Below, in pieces: positions 50,663-59,190 of a DNA stretch of 64,000 nucleotides. Source of the DNA: Chloroflexota bacterium (GTDB lineage Bacteria; Chloroflexota; Anaerolineae; Promineifilales; Promineifilaceae); NCBI GenBank assembly GCA_017993775.1, contig JAGOMA010000029.1, forward strand, positions 1-64,000. The letters are read 5' to 3'. Each line of letters opens with the position of its first letter. Positions within the stretch are counted from its first letter, which is position 1. Position numbers and translations under genes: made by a program. The notes beneath the pieces are model-generated. The model searched no databases, was not told the origin of the DNA, and was given only the letters and a program-made list of their open reading frames with translations.

Positions 50663-51163
50663 ATGCGCTCGACGGTGTATGTGGCGATTCCCTTGATGCT
50701 GCTGCTGGCGGTGCTGCAAACGGCCGTGCTGCCACGTTTTCCCGTTCTTGGCCTGACGCCGCTGCTGCCTTTGCTGGTGGTCATATCCTGGACCTTGTTA
50801 CACGGCCTGGAGCAAGGGCTGGTCTGGGGGTTTACCGCCGGTTTGGCCATGGACTTGTTTTCAATCGGGCCGTTAGGCGCGACGGCGCTGGCGTATATGA
50901 CGGCCGTTTTGGCTGTGGCCGGCCTGATGCGGGCGCTGCCGGAAAACCGCTTTTTTATTCCGGTGGTCGTGGCGGCGTTAGGCAGCGCTGTGTATTTAAT
51001 CGTTTACCTGCTTTTTGTGCGACTTCTAGGATTTTTGCCGTCGGCGGAAACGGCCGTAACCCTGGCGCCCATCATTTTATTAAACGCCGGGTTTATGCTG
51101 CCCATTTATTGGCTAATCTACACCATAGATCGTTGGGCATTCCCCCGCCGAGTCGAATTTTAA
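50663..51163 (+). CDS. mreD: Rod-shape-determining membrane protein MreD
   Basis: A 166-residue protein with five to six hydrophobic helices, typical of MreD. Recognisable pieces are LQTAVLPRFPVLGLTPLLPLLVV near 18-40 and the GFTAGLAMDLFSIGPLGATAL stretch near 56-76, which is the best-conserved part of the family (GxxxGLxxDxxxxxxLG). It acts in the Rod complex with MreC. ATG at 50663 follows the mreC stop (TGA ends at 50660). Two overlapping out-of-frame open frames in this region are shadows. Confidence 0.92.
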   Translation: MRSTVYVAIPLMLLLAVLQTAVLPRFPVLGLTPLLPLLVVISWTLLHGLEQGLVWGFTAGLAMDLFSIGPLGATALAYMTAVLAVAGLMRALPENRFFIPVVVAALGSAVYLIVYLLFVRLLGFLPSAETAVTLAPIILLNAGFMLPIYWLIYTIDRWAFPRRVEF

Positions 51164-51177
51164 CGAGGTAACTCACT

Positions 51178-53694
51178 ATGTCTCGCATGGGTTGGGAACG
51201 TGTAGAAGAACTAGAAGAACAAGAAAAAGAAGATGTAGGGCTGCGCGGCCGTCTTTATTTCCTGCGCGCCCTCGTTGTCATTATTCTTAGTTTGCTGCTT
51301 TACCGCGTCTACTGGCTGCAAAAATATCGTGGCCCAGACCTGCAAACGCTGGCGCAAGACAATCAGCTCGCCATACTCCAAACCGACGCCCCCCGCGGCG
51401 TAATTTTTGACCGACACGGCGATTTAGTAGCCATCAATCAACCCAGCTATAACGTCACCATCACCCCCGCCTTTTTGCCCGACGATCCGGCCGAAAGAGA
51501 AGCCGTCTTTGCGCGGCTTTCCTTGCTCACCGGCGTCCCGGTGACCAACACATTACAACAACAAACCCTCATCGAATCGGCCAATCCTGAGCTGGTGAAT
51601 ACCTACACCCGCCTCGCCAGCATCTACGGCGCCAACGTGCAAGAGACGCTAGACCAGGCGGGTATTGTGGAGCAGCTGCCCAACAGCATTGAAGCGATCT
51701 GGCGCGAAAACAGCTTTGCCCAATATTTGCCCGCCACAATCGCCGCCAATGTCCCGGTAACGCTGGCCTATACCATCGAGCAGGAGAGCATATTCCTGCC
51801 TGGCGTGCGCGTTCTGCAAAACCCACTGCGTTATTACCCCTCCAGCGAACTCACCTCGCACATTATCGGCTTTATGGGACCCATCCCCAATCAGGGTTGG
51901 ATCGATCAGTTTGGTTATGAGCGGGACGACCGTGTGGGGTGGTCGGGGTTAGAATCTTCGATGGAGATTGAGTTGGCCGGCAAAAAAGGCCAGCGCCAGA
52001 TCGAACAGGATTGGACCGGGCGAGAAGTTCGGCAGTTAGGCGTGGCGGAAGAGCCGCAGGCCGGGCTAAACCTTCACCTTACCCTTGATCTGGAATTGCA
52101 ACGTCAGGCAGCCGAAATTTTAAAACAATACATGGAAGCTGACGCTGACACGGTGCGTATTGATACAATCACCGGGCAGCGTTCTTTTGCTGAAATTGAG
52201 CAAGGGGTGGTTGTAGCCCTCAATCCGCAAACAGGCGAAGTGTTGGCGATGGTCAATTTTCCCAGCTTTGATAACAACCGGTTCGCGACAGAAGTTCCGG
52301 TGGATTATTATCTGGGGTTGGCGCGCAATGATTACACGCCTCTGGTGAATCATGCGATTAGCGGCACGTATCCGCCTGGTTCTACGTTCAAAATTGTGCC
52401 GGCGGCAGGCGCGCTGCAAGAGGGCGTCGTGTCTCCTTCGCGCTTGTTAGAAGACCCAGGCCAGATCGAAATTCCAAACCGGTTTGCGCCGAATGATCCT
52501 GGCCGTTCGCAAATTTTTGTGTGTTGGAACAGAGAAGGGCATGGCTTGATGAATATGATCTTGGGCATTGCCAACTCTTGCGATGTGTATTTTTATAAAA
52601 TTAGCGGAGGTTTTGACCAGGATGGCGAGTATGTGGAGGGGTTGACGGTGGATCGTATTGCTAAATACGGCCGTCAGTTTGGCTTTGGTCGCGTGCAAGG
52701 GATCGAACTGCCGTTGGAAGCGGCCGGGAACTTGCCGCCCTCACGAAACTGGAAAGCGCAAACCTATGGCGAGCCGTGGTCCACCGGCGACGATTACAAC
52801 CTGGGCATTGGCCAGGGATTTATGACAGCCACGCCCCTGCAAGTGGCGCAAATGGCCGCCGTCATTGCCAACGGCGGGTTCCTCTACCGGCCCACCATCA
52901 TCCACCATATGACCGATGAAAATGGGAACGTGGTCATTGTAGACGATAACAGCCAGATTATCGCCCGCGCGCATCCGGGTGAAAATGGGGAAACAATTCT
53001 GTTGGACGCCGACGGCAATCCGCTAGACGATCCCTCGATCAACATTCGTTTTGATGCCGACGGCAATTACATTTTTCAGCCGGAAGTGGTTGATTCGTTG
53101 GCTGTGGATCGGGAATATATTCAAGTTGTGGCTGAAGGGATGCGCCGGGTAAATTCGGTGGATGCGGAAGGACGGCCGATTGGGACGGCCACGACATATG
53201 TAAAATGGTTGGATGATTTTGGTATCCCCACGGCCGGCAAGACAGGAACCTCTGAGTATTGCGACAATATCGCCATTAAGCGAGGATGGTGTCGATTTGA
53301 GGAGCGAGCCATTCAGCCGACTCATGCTTTTTATGTGGGGTACGCGCCTTACGAAAACCCGGAGATCGCTGTGATGGCCTTTATTTTTAACGGCGGCGAA
53401 GGATCGCAGTGGGCTGCGCCGGTGGTATGCCATGTGATGGCGGCTTATTTTGGCGTGGGGCAATATGCGGATGGATTAACGCAGACGCAGTGGCAGGAAG
53501 CGATGCGCGATGAGAATCGGGCTTGTAATACGTTTATTCAGGATGCGGCCCGCTATTTTGTGCCGATTGTGGAGCCGACGTCCTTTGCGCCAGAGCCCGA
53601 AGACACGGGCGACGAAACAATTTTACCGCAGCCGGTGAATACGCCGGAAGCCGTGGTTCCAGAGGTTTTAGCGCCGGAGGCTCCTGCGCCTTAA
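51178..53694 (+). CDS. mrdA: Penicillin-binding protein 2 (class B transpeptidase of the Rod complex)
   Basis: An 838-residue bitopic transpeptidase. A short cytosolic N-terminus with an acidic/coiled stretch (ERVEELEEQEKED) precedes a membrane helix (about 29-47) and the dimerisation domain beginning DAPRGVIFDRHGDLVA. The catalytic domain has Ser402-T-F-Lys405, the second motif Ser467-Cys-Asp469 and KTG 688-690. Ser-x-Asp rather than Ser-x-Asn is usual for PBP2. The C-terminus has an extra 50-residue acidic Pro-rich tail (EPEDTGDETILPQPVN). The protein is longer than Escherichia coli PBP2, mainly from loops around 110-200 and 610-650. It closes the mre operon, 15 bases after mreD. Confidence 0.94.
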   Translation: MSRMGWERVEELEEQEKEDVGLRGRLYFLRALVVIILSLLLYRVYWLQKYRGPDLQTLAQDNQLAILQTDAPRGVIFDRHGDLVAINQPSYNVTITPAFLPDDPAEREAVFARLSLLTGVPVTNTLQQQTLIESANPELVNTYTRLASIYGANVQETLDQAGIVEQLPNSIEAIWRENSFAQYLPATIAANVPVTLAYTIEQESIFLPGVRVLQNPLRYYPSSELTSHIIGFMGPIPNQGWIDQFGYERDDRVGWSGLESSMEIELAGKKGQRQIEQDWTGREVRQLGVAEEPQAGLNLHLTLDLELQRQAAEILKQYMEADADTVRIDTITGQRSFAEIEQGVVVALNPQTGEVLAMVNFPSFDNNRFATEVPVDYYLGLARNDYTPLVNHAISGTYPPGSTFKIVPAAGALQEGVVSPSRLLEDPGQIEIPNRFAPNDPGRSQIFVCWNREGHGLMNMILGIANSCDVYFYKISGGFDQDGEYVEGLTVDRIAKYGRQFGFGRVQGIELPLEAAGNLPPSRNWKAQTYGEPWSTGDDYNLGIGQGFMTATPLQVAQMAAVIANGGFLYRPTIIHHMTDENGNVVIVDDNSQIIARAHPGENGETILLDADGNPLDDPSINIRFDADGNYIFQPEVVDSLAVDREYIQVVAEGMRRVNSVDAEGRPIGTATTYVKWLDDFGIPTAGKTGTSEYCDNIAIKRGWCRFEERAIQPTHAFYVGYAPYENPEIAVMAFIFNGGEGSQWAAPVVCHVMAAYFGVGQYADGLTQTQWQEAMRDENRACNTFIQDAARYFVPIVEPTSFAPEPEDTGDETILPQPVNTPEAVVPEVLAPEAPAP

Positions 53695-53741
53695 CCCAAA
53701 ACTTGCAGGCGATTTTCGCTTATATTTGCCCAGGTTTCTCC

Positions 53742-53804
53742 GGAAAGCCCTTCAGGGTTTGAGTTCCAGACGTTGTAAATTCTTAAGAATAAACCCTTAA
53801 GGTC
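53742..53804. repeat. Degenerate AAGGGTTT-type stem-loop
   Basis: AAGCCCTTCAGGGTTT (53745-53760) faces AAACCCTTAAGGTCT (53791-53805) imperfectly. It lies after the PBP2 stop and may be a decayed member of the repeat family or a terminator. Confidence 0.5.
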
Positions 53805-53889
53805 TGTGTGGTTACCTCCGTTTTTAAGGTCAGTTTAGCAAATAGCACCGTGCTTACCGTTGGATTTCTAAATGTGTTATCATTGAAAT

Positions 53890-54582
53890 ATGACAACCAT
53901 TATTCTCGTCCGTCACGGTGAAAACGATTGGGTAAAAAAGAAAAGATTGGCAGGTTGGATTCCGGGTGTTCATTTGAATGAGAACGGCCGTCTCCAGGCC
54001 CAGAATGCCGCCCAACGCCTGTCGCTTTTGCCCATTCAGGCGGTGTACAGCAGTCCTGTAACCCGATGTGTGGAAACGGCCGTGCCCATCGCTCAACCCC
54101 ATCAACTCGAAATCATCGAACTCCCCGAAGTTGGCGAAGTCCGTTATGGCAAATGGGAAGGCAAAAAAATAAAAAAACTTGCCAAACTCCCCGCCTGGCA
54201 TGCCGTCCAACATTACCCCAGCCGCTTTCGCTTCCCCGAAGGCGAAGCCCTGCGCGAAGTTCAATTTCGAGCCATCCAGGCGCTAGAAAACCTGTGTCGC
54301 CAACATGAAAAAGACACCATTGTGGTTGTTTCCCACGCCGACGTCATTAAACTGGTATTGGCCCATTACCTGGGGACGCACATCGATTTATTTCAGCGCA
54401 TCGATATTTCGCCAGCATCAGCCAGCATCCTTGCGCTCATGCCCAATGGGTTTGTGCGCGTCATGCGCCTGAACGATACCGGGCCTCTGCAAGCGCCAGA
54501 ACCAGCCAAGCCGCCGCATCAACCGCCCGCCGAGCAAAACGACGCCACCAATCATGCACCAGATGGAGTAAAAGAGGCTTAA
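53890..54582 (+). CDS. Histidine phosphatase family protein (MSMEG_4193-like)
   Basis: A 230-residue phosphoglycerate-mutase-fold enzyme. The phosphohistidine motif RHGEN lies at 8-12, with the second Arg in SSPVTRCVETA, the catalytic Glu region in PEVGEVRYGKWEGKKIK and the second His in VVSHADVIKLVLAH (near 153). The sequence and neighbourhood (DUF3090 and SCO1664 genes next) match the TIGR03848-like subgroup known mainly from Actinobacteria, from memory. The C-terminal 30 residues are Pro-rich and probably disordered. An extended -10 box TGTTATCAT (53875-53883) lies seven bases upstream of the ATG, with no ribosome-binding site, so the message may be leaderless. Confidence 0.85.
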   Translation: MTTIILVRHGENDWVKKKRLAGWIPGVHLNENGRLQAQNAAQRLSLLPIQAVYSSPVTRCVETAVPIAQPHQLEIIELPEVGEVRYGKWEGKKIKKLAKLPAWHAVQHYPSRFRFPEGEALREVQFRAIQALENLCRQHEKDTIVVVSHADVIKLVLAHYLGTHIDLFQRIDISPASASILALMPNGFVRVMRLNDTGPLQAPEPAKPPHQPPAEQNDATNHAPDGVKEA

Positions 54583-54584
54583 TC

Positions 54585-55100
54585 ATGGCTCATCATATTG
54601 AATTAAACCCGGTCCATCACCTTACCGTCGGGACAATGGGTGAACCGGGACAGCGCACCTTCTACCTGCAAGGTGGCCAGGGAACGCAAATCGTCACCCT
54701 GGTCATTGAAAAAGAGCAGGCATCCATGTTAGCCAGCAGCTTTGAATCGCTGCTAACCGAACTAAGCCAAAAACACCCGCTGGAAACTCGAGATCCTCAA
54801 GATTCAGTCTGGACCGATTTGCGCTTGCGCCAGCCGCTGGAATCTCTGTTTCGTGTGGGACACATGGGGTTGGGTTACAACGAAGATAGCGACCAAATTG
54901 TTTTGGTGGCTTACGAATTGGTCGAAGAGGAGGAAGAGCCAAATGTTGTCAGTTTTTGGGCTTCAAGGACGCAGATTCAGGCGCTCATTCGGCACACGCA
55001 GGGCGTGGTAAAAGCTGGACGGCCGATTTGTGGCAACTGTGGCCGACCTATAGACGCCGATGGTCATTTCTGCCCGAACCGGAACGGGCATATTCACTAA
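54585..55100 (+). CDS. DUF3090 family protein
   Basis: A 171-residue protein of unknown function. It matches DUF3090 as I remember it: ELNPVHHLTVGTMGEPGQRTFYLQG at the start, TLVIEKEQASMLASSFESLL, FRVGHMGLGYNEDSDQIVLV and the C-terminal CGNCGRPIDADGHFCPNRNG. The four-cysteine-like terminal motif (CxxC...C) suggests a zinc knuckle. It lies two bases after the phosphatase gene and one base before the kinase-like gene, a layout conserved in Actinobacteria, so the three proteins are probably functionally linked. ATG after AAAGAGG. Confidence 0.88.
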   Translation: MAHHIELNPVHHLTVGTMGEPGQRTFYLQGGQGTQIVTLVIEKEQASMLASSFESLLTELSQKHPLETRDPQDSVWTDLRLRQPLESLFRVGHMGLGYNEDSDQIVLVAYELVEEEEEPNVVSFWASRTQIQALIRHTQGVVKAGRPICGNCGRPIDADGHFCPNRNGHIH

Positions 55101-55101
55101 T

Positions 55102-55869
55102 ATGGCCGACAGCATGTCACCAGCGGACGTTTTGCAACTCTTAGAAGCTGGTACATTGGAAGTGGAAGGACTTCTGCCCTGGAGTTCCAATTACACTTTT
55201 TTGGTGCAAATTTGTGGCCAACTGGCTGATGGGCAAACACAAACGATCGAAGCGGTTTATAAACCACGCAAGGGGGAACGGCCGTTATGGGATTTTGCCC
55301 GAGGCACACTTTGCTCGCGCGAACGGGCAGCCTATCTAACCAGCAGCGCTCTGGGCTGGGACCTGGTGCCCCCTACAATCTTGCGTGAAGGGCCGCACGG
55401 CATTGGCTCCGTTCAGCTGTTTATCCCGCATGATCCGGAAAGCCATTACCTCACGTTTGAGGGCGACGCCGTCTACTGGCCACAACTGCAAAAAATCGTC
55501 CTCTTGGACATGATCATCAACAATGCCGACCGCAAAAGCGGCCACGTTTTACTGCAAGAAGGCGGCAACCCAGACGGCAGCAACCGATTGTGGACTATTG
55601 ATCACGGCATTGCTTTTCATACCGACCCCAAACTCCGAACCGTGATTTGGGAATTTGCCGGACAGCCCATTCCAGATGAACTCCGTGAAGCGGTTCGGGC
55701 GTTTCATGATCAACTCAGCGCCAGCCAGAATGGCCTGAGTGCGCAGTTGGCGCAGTTGTTAACGAACCGCGAAATTGCTGCGTTGCGCGAGCGTACGCAG
55801 GCATTGATCGCCGCAGGCGTATTTAATTATCCCGGCCCAGGACGCCATTATCCCTGGCCGCCCGTTTAA
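55102..55869 (+). CDS. SCO1664-family PI3/4-kinase-like protein
   Basis: About 255 residues, matching the SCO1664 family (TIGR03843), a distant relative of PI3/PI4 kinases and HipA-like folds. Features are the N-lobe EAVYKPRKGERPLWDFARGTL (near 50-70), the LLDMIINNADRKSGHVLLQ catalytic-loop equivalent with Asn-Asp-Arg near 145, and WTIDHGIAFHTDPKLRTV with a DHG motif replacing DFG. The last helix is rich in Leu/Arg. I chose ATG 55102, one base after the DUF3090 stop. A longer frame inside that gene is unlikely. The biochemical role is unknown. Conservation with the phosphatase suggests opposed kinase and phosphatase activities. Confidence 0.85.
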   Translation: MADSMSPADVLQLLEAGTLEVEGLLPWSSNYTFLVQICGQLADGQTQTIEAVYKPRKGERPLWDFARGTLCSRERAAYLTSSALGWDLVPPTILREGPHGIGSVQLFIPHDPESHYLTFEGDAVYWPQLQKIVLLDMIINNADRKSGHVLLQEGGNPDGSNRLWTIDHGIAFHTDPKLRTVIWEFAGQPIPDELREAVRAFHDQLSASQNGLSAQLAQLLTNREIAALRERTQALIAAGVFNYPGPGRHYPWPPV

Positions 55870-55896
55870 GGACGGCCGTTCACACACAAAATACCC

Positions 55897-57096
55897 ATGA
55901 CTTTTAAGTTGCTCATCATCGACGATCATCCAGAAACACGAAGCATTATTGGGCGCGTGTTGGAACAGCAAGGCTACCAGGTTGTGGCCGCAGTTAACGG
56001 CCTGGAGGGCCTGAAATTGGCCGAGCAAGAGAAGCCTGACCTTGTCTTGTTGGATTTTATGATGCCGGTGATGGATGGGCTGGAAACCTGCCAGCGGCTG
56101 CGCCAGCGGCCGGAAATGGCTAAGGTTCCCATCATCATGTTTACGGCCGTAGACGATCCGCAGCAAAAACTTTCTGTCTTCAATGCCGGCGCCGACGATT
56201 ATTTAAACAAACCAACCGAACCTGCTGAACTGGTAGACCGCGTAAAAACCATGCTGGAAACCGCTTACGGCCCCTTGCCAGAAACGTCTCCGCGCGAAGA
56301 AACCCAACTTCATGAAGTTTCGGATGCCCCCACGTTTCTGGATGCCTCGCCGACCAAATCGGTGGAAACGCAAACCATCGCCGTGATGGGCGCGCGCGGC
56401 GGCGTTGGCGTTACCACCGTGGCCATCAATCTGGCCGCCGTGTACGCCGGCATGGGCTACCCGACCACTCTGGTGGATCTGGACATGGTTCAGGGGCACA
56501 TTGGCCTCTATCTCAATCAAAAGAATGCCGGCGCGCTCAACACCCTGGCCACCATGCCCGCCGCCGAAATTGCTGACCAGGTGACAGATTATTTGCTGTC
56601 TTACAGCGAGCATTTACGGCTGCTGTTAAGCCAGATTAACCAGGCTCACCGCTTCCCGCGCTTGTCTGAGCAGCAAACGGCCGTTTTGTTCACCGCTCTG
56701 GCGCAGATCAGTAAAAAGATTGTTGTTGATTTAGGCACGGATATGAATGAAATGACTCGACCAGTTCTGGAACAGGCAGATCGCATCATCGTCTGTCTGC
56801 GCCCAGAACGCGTGGCCTTGTCTGCTGCCCGACAGTTGATCAATCACCTGAAGAGTGTTGTGTTTCCGCATGTCGAGATCGATGCGGTGATGGTTGATTT
56901 TGGTCAGGACGGAATGCAGCTGCCGCGCACGGCCGTTGAAGGATTCCTGGGGCATCCTCTATCGGCTGTCATCATCATCCCGCCCGCCGAAATGACTCGC
57001 GCCGTAAACAAGGCCCAACCCCTCGTCTACCTCAGCGCACAAACTCAGTCTGGCGCCTACTTGCGCCAACTGGCCCAGCAGCTTGTCAATCCATAA
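55897..57096 (+). CDS. Receiver-domain and CpaE-like P-loop ATPase fusion
   Basis: 399 residues. The N-terminal receiver domain (about 4-120) has acidic IDDHPETR, phosphoacceptor Asp53 in DLVLLDFMMPVMDG and Lys in YLNKPTEP. The C-terminal domain (about 155-399) is a MinD/ParA-superfamily ATPase of the CpaE type. Its P-loop is GARGGVGVTTVAINLA, so both signature lysines of the KGGxGKT deviant Walker motif are replaced (Arg and Val), while VDLDMVQGHIG preserves the Walker A' Asp. CpaE proteins localise tad/Flp pilus machinery, but no pilus genes are in the window. No ribosome-binding site is apparent. The gap to the previous gene is 27 bases, so coupled expression is likely. Confidence 0.85.
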   Translation: MTFKLLIIDDHPETRSIIGRVLEQQGYQVVAAVNGLEGLKLAEQEKPDLVLLDFMMPVMDGLETCQRLRQRPEMAKVPIIMFTAVDDPQQKLSVFNAGADDYLNKPTEPAELVDRVKTMLETAYGPLPETSPREETQLHEVSDAPTFLDASPTKSVETQTIAVMGARGGVGVTTVAINLAAVYAGMGYPTTLVDLDMVQGHIGLYLNQKNAGALNTLATMPAAEIADQVTDYLLSYSEHLRLLLSQINQAHRFPRLSEQQTAVLFTALAQISKKIVVDLGTDMNEMTRPVLEQADRIIVCLRPERVALSAARQLINHLKSVVFPHVEIDAVMVDFGQDGMQLPRTAVEGFLGHPLSAVIIIPPAEMTRAVNKAQPLVYLSAQTQSGAYLRQLAQQLVNP

Positions 57097-57152
57097 ATCC
57101 CAGCCGCCCCCAGACGCCACGCCTGTGGAGCCGCAGACAGAGAGAAAGTGAC

Positions 57153-57923
57153 GTGGACAATCTAGAATCCCAAATCAATCAGGCGCTAGACATTCTTCAA
57201 AAGGCCAGACACGTGGTTGCCCTGACCGGAGCCGGCATCAGCACCCACTCCGGCATCCCCGATTTTCGCAGCCCGGAATCGGGCCTGTGGGATCGGTACG
57301 ACCCGATGGAAGTGGCCACCATCACAGCCTTCAAACAAACCCCCCAGCGTTTTTATGAATGGATTAATCCCCTGCTGAAAACCATCATGACCGCCCAGCC
57401 CAATTCCGCCCACCTGGCGCTGGCCCAATTAGAAGCCCACGGCCCACTCCAAGCTGTGATTACGCAAAATATAGACGCCCTCCACACCAGAGCCGGCTCC
57501 AAAACCATCTACGAAGTACACGGCCATTTGCGTGAAGCCACTTGTATGCACTGCCTGCAAACGTACCAGACAGAAGTGGTGATGGCCGATTATCTGGTTA
57601 ATGGGCAGGTCCCCCGGTGTCCGGCTTGCGGCGGTATTTTAAAACCCAACATCATCTTGTTTGGCGAAATTTTGCCGGTGACCATTATGAATCGGGCCAA
57701 GCGTCATGCCCGCGACTGCGATGTGATGATTGTGGCCGGGTCATCTTTGGAAGTGGCTCCGGCGGGTGATTTGCCCATGCTGGCAAAGTATGCCGGGGCC
57801 AAACTGATTATTGTGAATTTCAGCGAGACGCACCTGGATTATTTAGCCGATGTGCTGATTCATGCAGATGTGGTAGATATTTTGCCGCGTTTGGCGGCCA
57901 GTTATGCGCCGCATGGCTTGTAG
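57153..57923 (+). CDS. Sir2-family NAD-dependent protein deacylase (sirtuin)
   Basis: A 256-residue NAD-dependent deacylase. The NAD-binding GAGISTHSGIPDFRSPESGLW (about 26-46), the TQNIDALHTRAG stretch, the catalytic His in EVHGHLREATC, the zinc cysteines CMHCLQTY and CPACGG, and PNIILFGEILP are all present. It resembles CobB-type sirtuins and should act in the cytosol on acylated lysines. It starts at GTG 57153 with a weak purine-rich site. It lies in the run of co-directional genes from the phosphatase to the histidine kinase. Confidence 0.94.
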   Translation: MDNLESQINQALDILQKARHVVALTGAGISTHSGIPDFRSPESGLWDRYDPMEVATITAFKQTPQRFYEWINPLLKTIMTAQPNSAHLALAQLEAHGPLQAVITQNIDALHTRAGSKTIYEVHGHLREATCMHCLQTYQTEVVMADYLVNGQVPRCPACGGILKPNIILFGEILPVTIMNRAKRHARDCDVMIVAGSSLEVAPAGDLPMLAKYAGAKLIIVNFSETHLDYLADVLIHADVVDILPRLAASYAPHGL

Positions 57924-57945
57924 AGGAAGAATCTGAGGTAGTACC

Positions 57946-59181
57946 ATGACAAGTAGTGAGGAGAGCCAGCAACGGCCGTTACCCACCCCCATTCGCGCCG
58001 ATAGTTTGCAGCGCTTGTTGGAAATCAGCGCCCGGCTGAGTTCTACCCTGCACCTGGATACCCTGCTGGCTCTGGTAATGGATGTATCCACCGAGTTGAC
58101 CCATACCGAGGCCGCTTCGATCTTGCTGCTAGATCAAAAAACGGGCCAGCTTCACTTCGCCGCCTCCACGGGCAGCCTGATGCCTGAAAATATCATAGTG
58201 CCGCTGGATGGCAGCATTGCCGGATGGGTGGTGCGCAACGGCCGTTCCCTTGTGCTAGACGACGTGCAAACCGATGAGCGTTTTTTTGCCAACGTCGATG
58301 AAGACCTGAAGTTTTTTACCCGCTCCATGCTCGCGGTTCCCCTGATAACGCCCAAAGGCATTATTGGCTGCCTGGAAGTGGTCAACAAGATCGACAGCAG
58401 TGCCTACAGTGCACAAGACATGGCGATTTTGGAAGCGCTGGCCTCACAGTCGGCGGTGGCCATCATGAACGCCCGCCTGTTTTTGCAATCCGACCTGCTG
58501 GCGGAGATTATGCACGAATTAAAAACGCCTCTCATGGCGATTACCACCGCCAGCGAACTGCTGGCGCGCCCCGATTTCCCGCCGGAAAAACAGGGCGAAG
58601 TGGTGCGCATGATCCAGCGTGAATCGGGGCGGCTTTCGCGGATGACCAAGGAATTTGTGGATTTCGCTCGTTTGGAATCGGGGCGGATGCATCTGGAACG
58701 GCGGCCTGTGGCGGTGGAAGAAGTGGTGCAAGATGTGGTGCGTCTCTCGCAGGCCCAGGCCGATGTGCGCGGGATTGGGTTAACGGCCGTCTGCCACCCC
58801 AATTTGCCCGCGCCCACCGATTCTCCCTGCCTGCTCGGCGATCAGGATCGTCTGAAGCAGGTGTTGTTGAATCTGGTCAGCAATGGCATCAAATACAATC
58901 GGGAAAACGGCCGTCTGGCTGTTTCCGCCGGCTGCCAGGACGACACTGTTGTGCTGGCAGTAACCGACACAGGCCACGGCATCGCGCCTAAAGATCTGCC
59001 GCATCTGTTCGAGCGTTTCTACCGTATCCCCGGCAGCGAAGGTCAGGCGGAGGGCAGCGGGTTAGGGTTAGCCATTGCCGAAAAAATCATTCGTGAGCAT
59101 AACGGCCGTATCGCCGTGACCAGCGAAGTAGGAACCGGCACTACGTTCACCATCGAGCTGCCGCTGGCGTCAGCGGTTTAA
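57946..59181 (+). CDS. GAF-domain sensor histidine kinase
   Basis: A 411-residue cytosolic kinase with no membrane segment. A GAF domain (about 38-175; DTLLALVMDVSTELTHTEAASI, VPLDGSIAGWVVRNGRSLVL) leads to the HisKA helix with phosphorylated His190 in EIMHELKTPLMAI. HATPase_c motifs follow: N box VLLNLVSNGIKYN, G1 VTDTGHGIAP, F box LFERFYRI and G2 EGSGLGLAIAEKII. No response regulator gene is adjacent, so it is an orphan kinase. The receiver-ATPase fusion two genes upstream is a possible partner. ATG after GAGGTAGTACC. Confidence 0.92.
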   Translation: MTSSEESQQRPLPTPIRADSLQRLLEISARLSSTLHLDTLLALVMDVSTELTHTEAASILLLDQKTGQLHFAASTGSLMPENIIVPLDGSIAGWVVRNGRSLVLDDVQTDERFFANVDEDLKFFTRSMLAVPLITPKGIIGCLEVVNKIDSSAYSAQDMAILEALASQSAVAIMNARLFLQSDLLAEIMHELKTPLMAITTASELLARPDFPPEKQGEVVRMIQRESGRLSRMTKEFVDFARLESGRMHLERRPVAVEEVVQDVVRLSQAQADVRGIGLTAVCHPNLPAPTDSPCLLGDQDRLKQVLLNLVSNGIKYNRENGRLAVSAGCQDDTVVLAVTDTGHGIAPKDLPHLFERFYRIPGSEGQAEGSGLGLAIAEKIIREHNGRIAVTSEVGTGTTFTIELPLASAV

Positions 59182-59190
59182 TTTCCCCGC

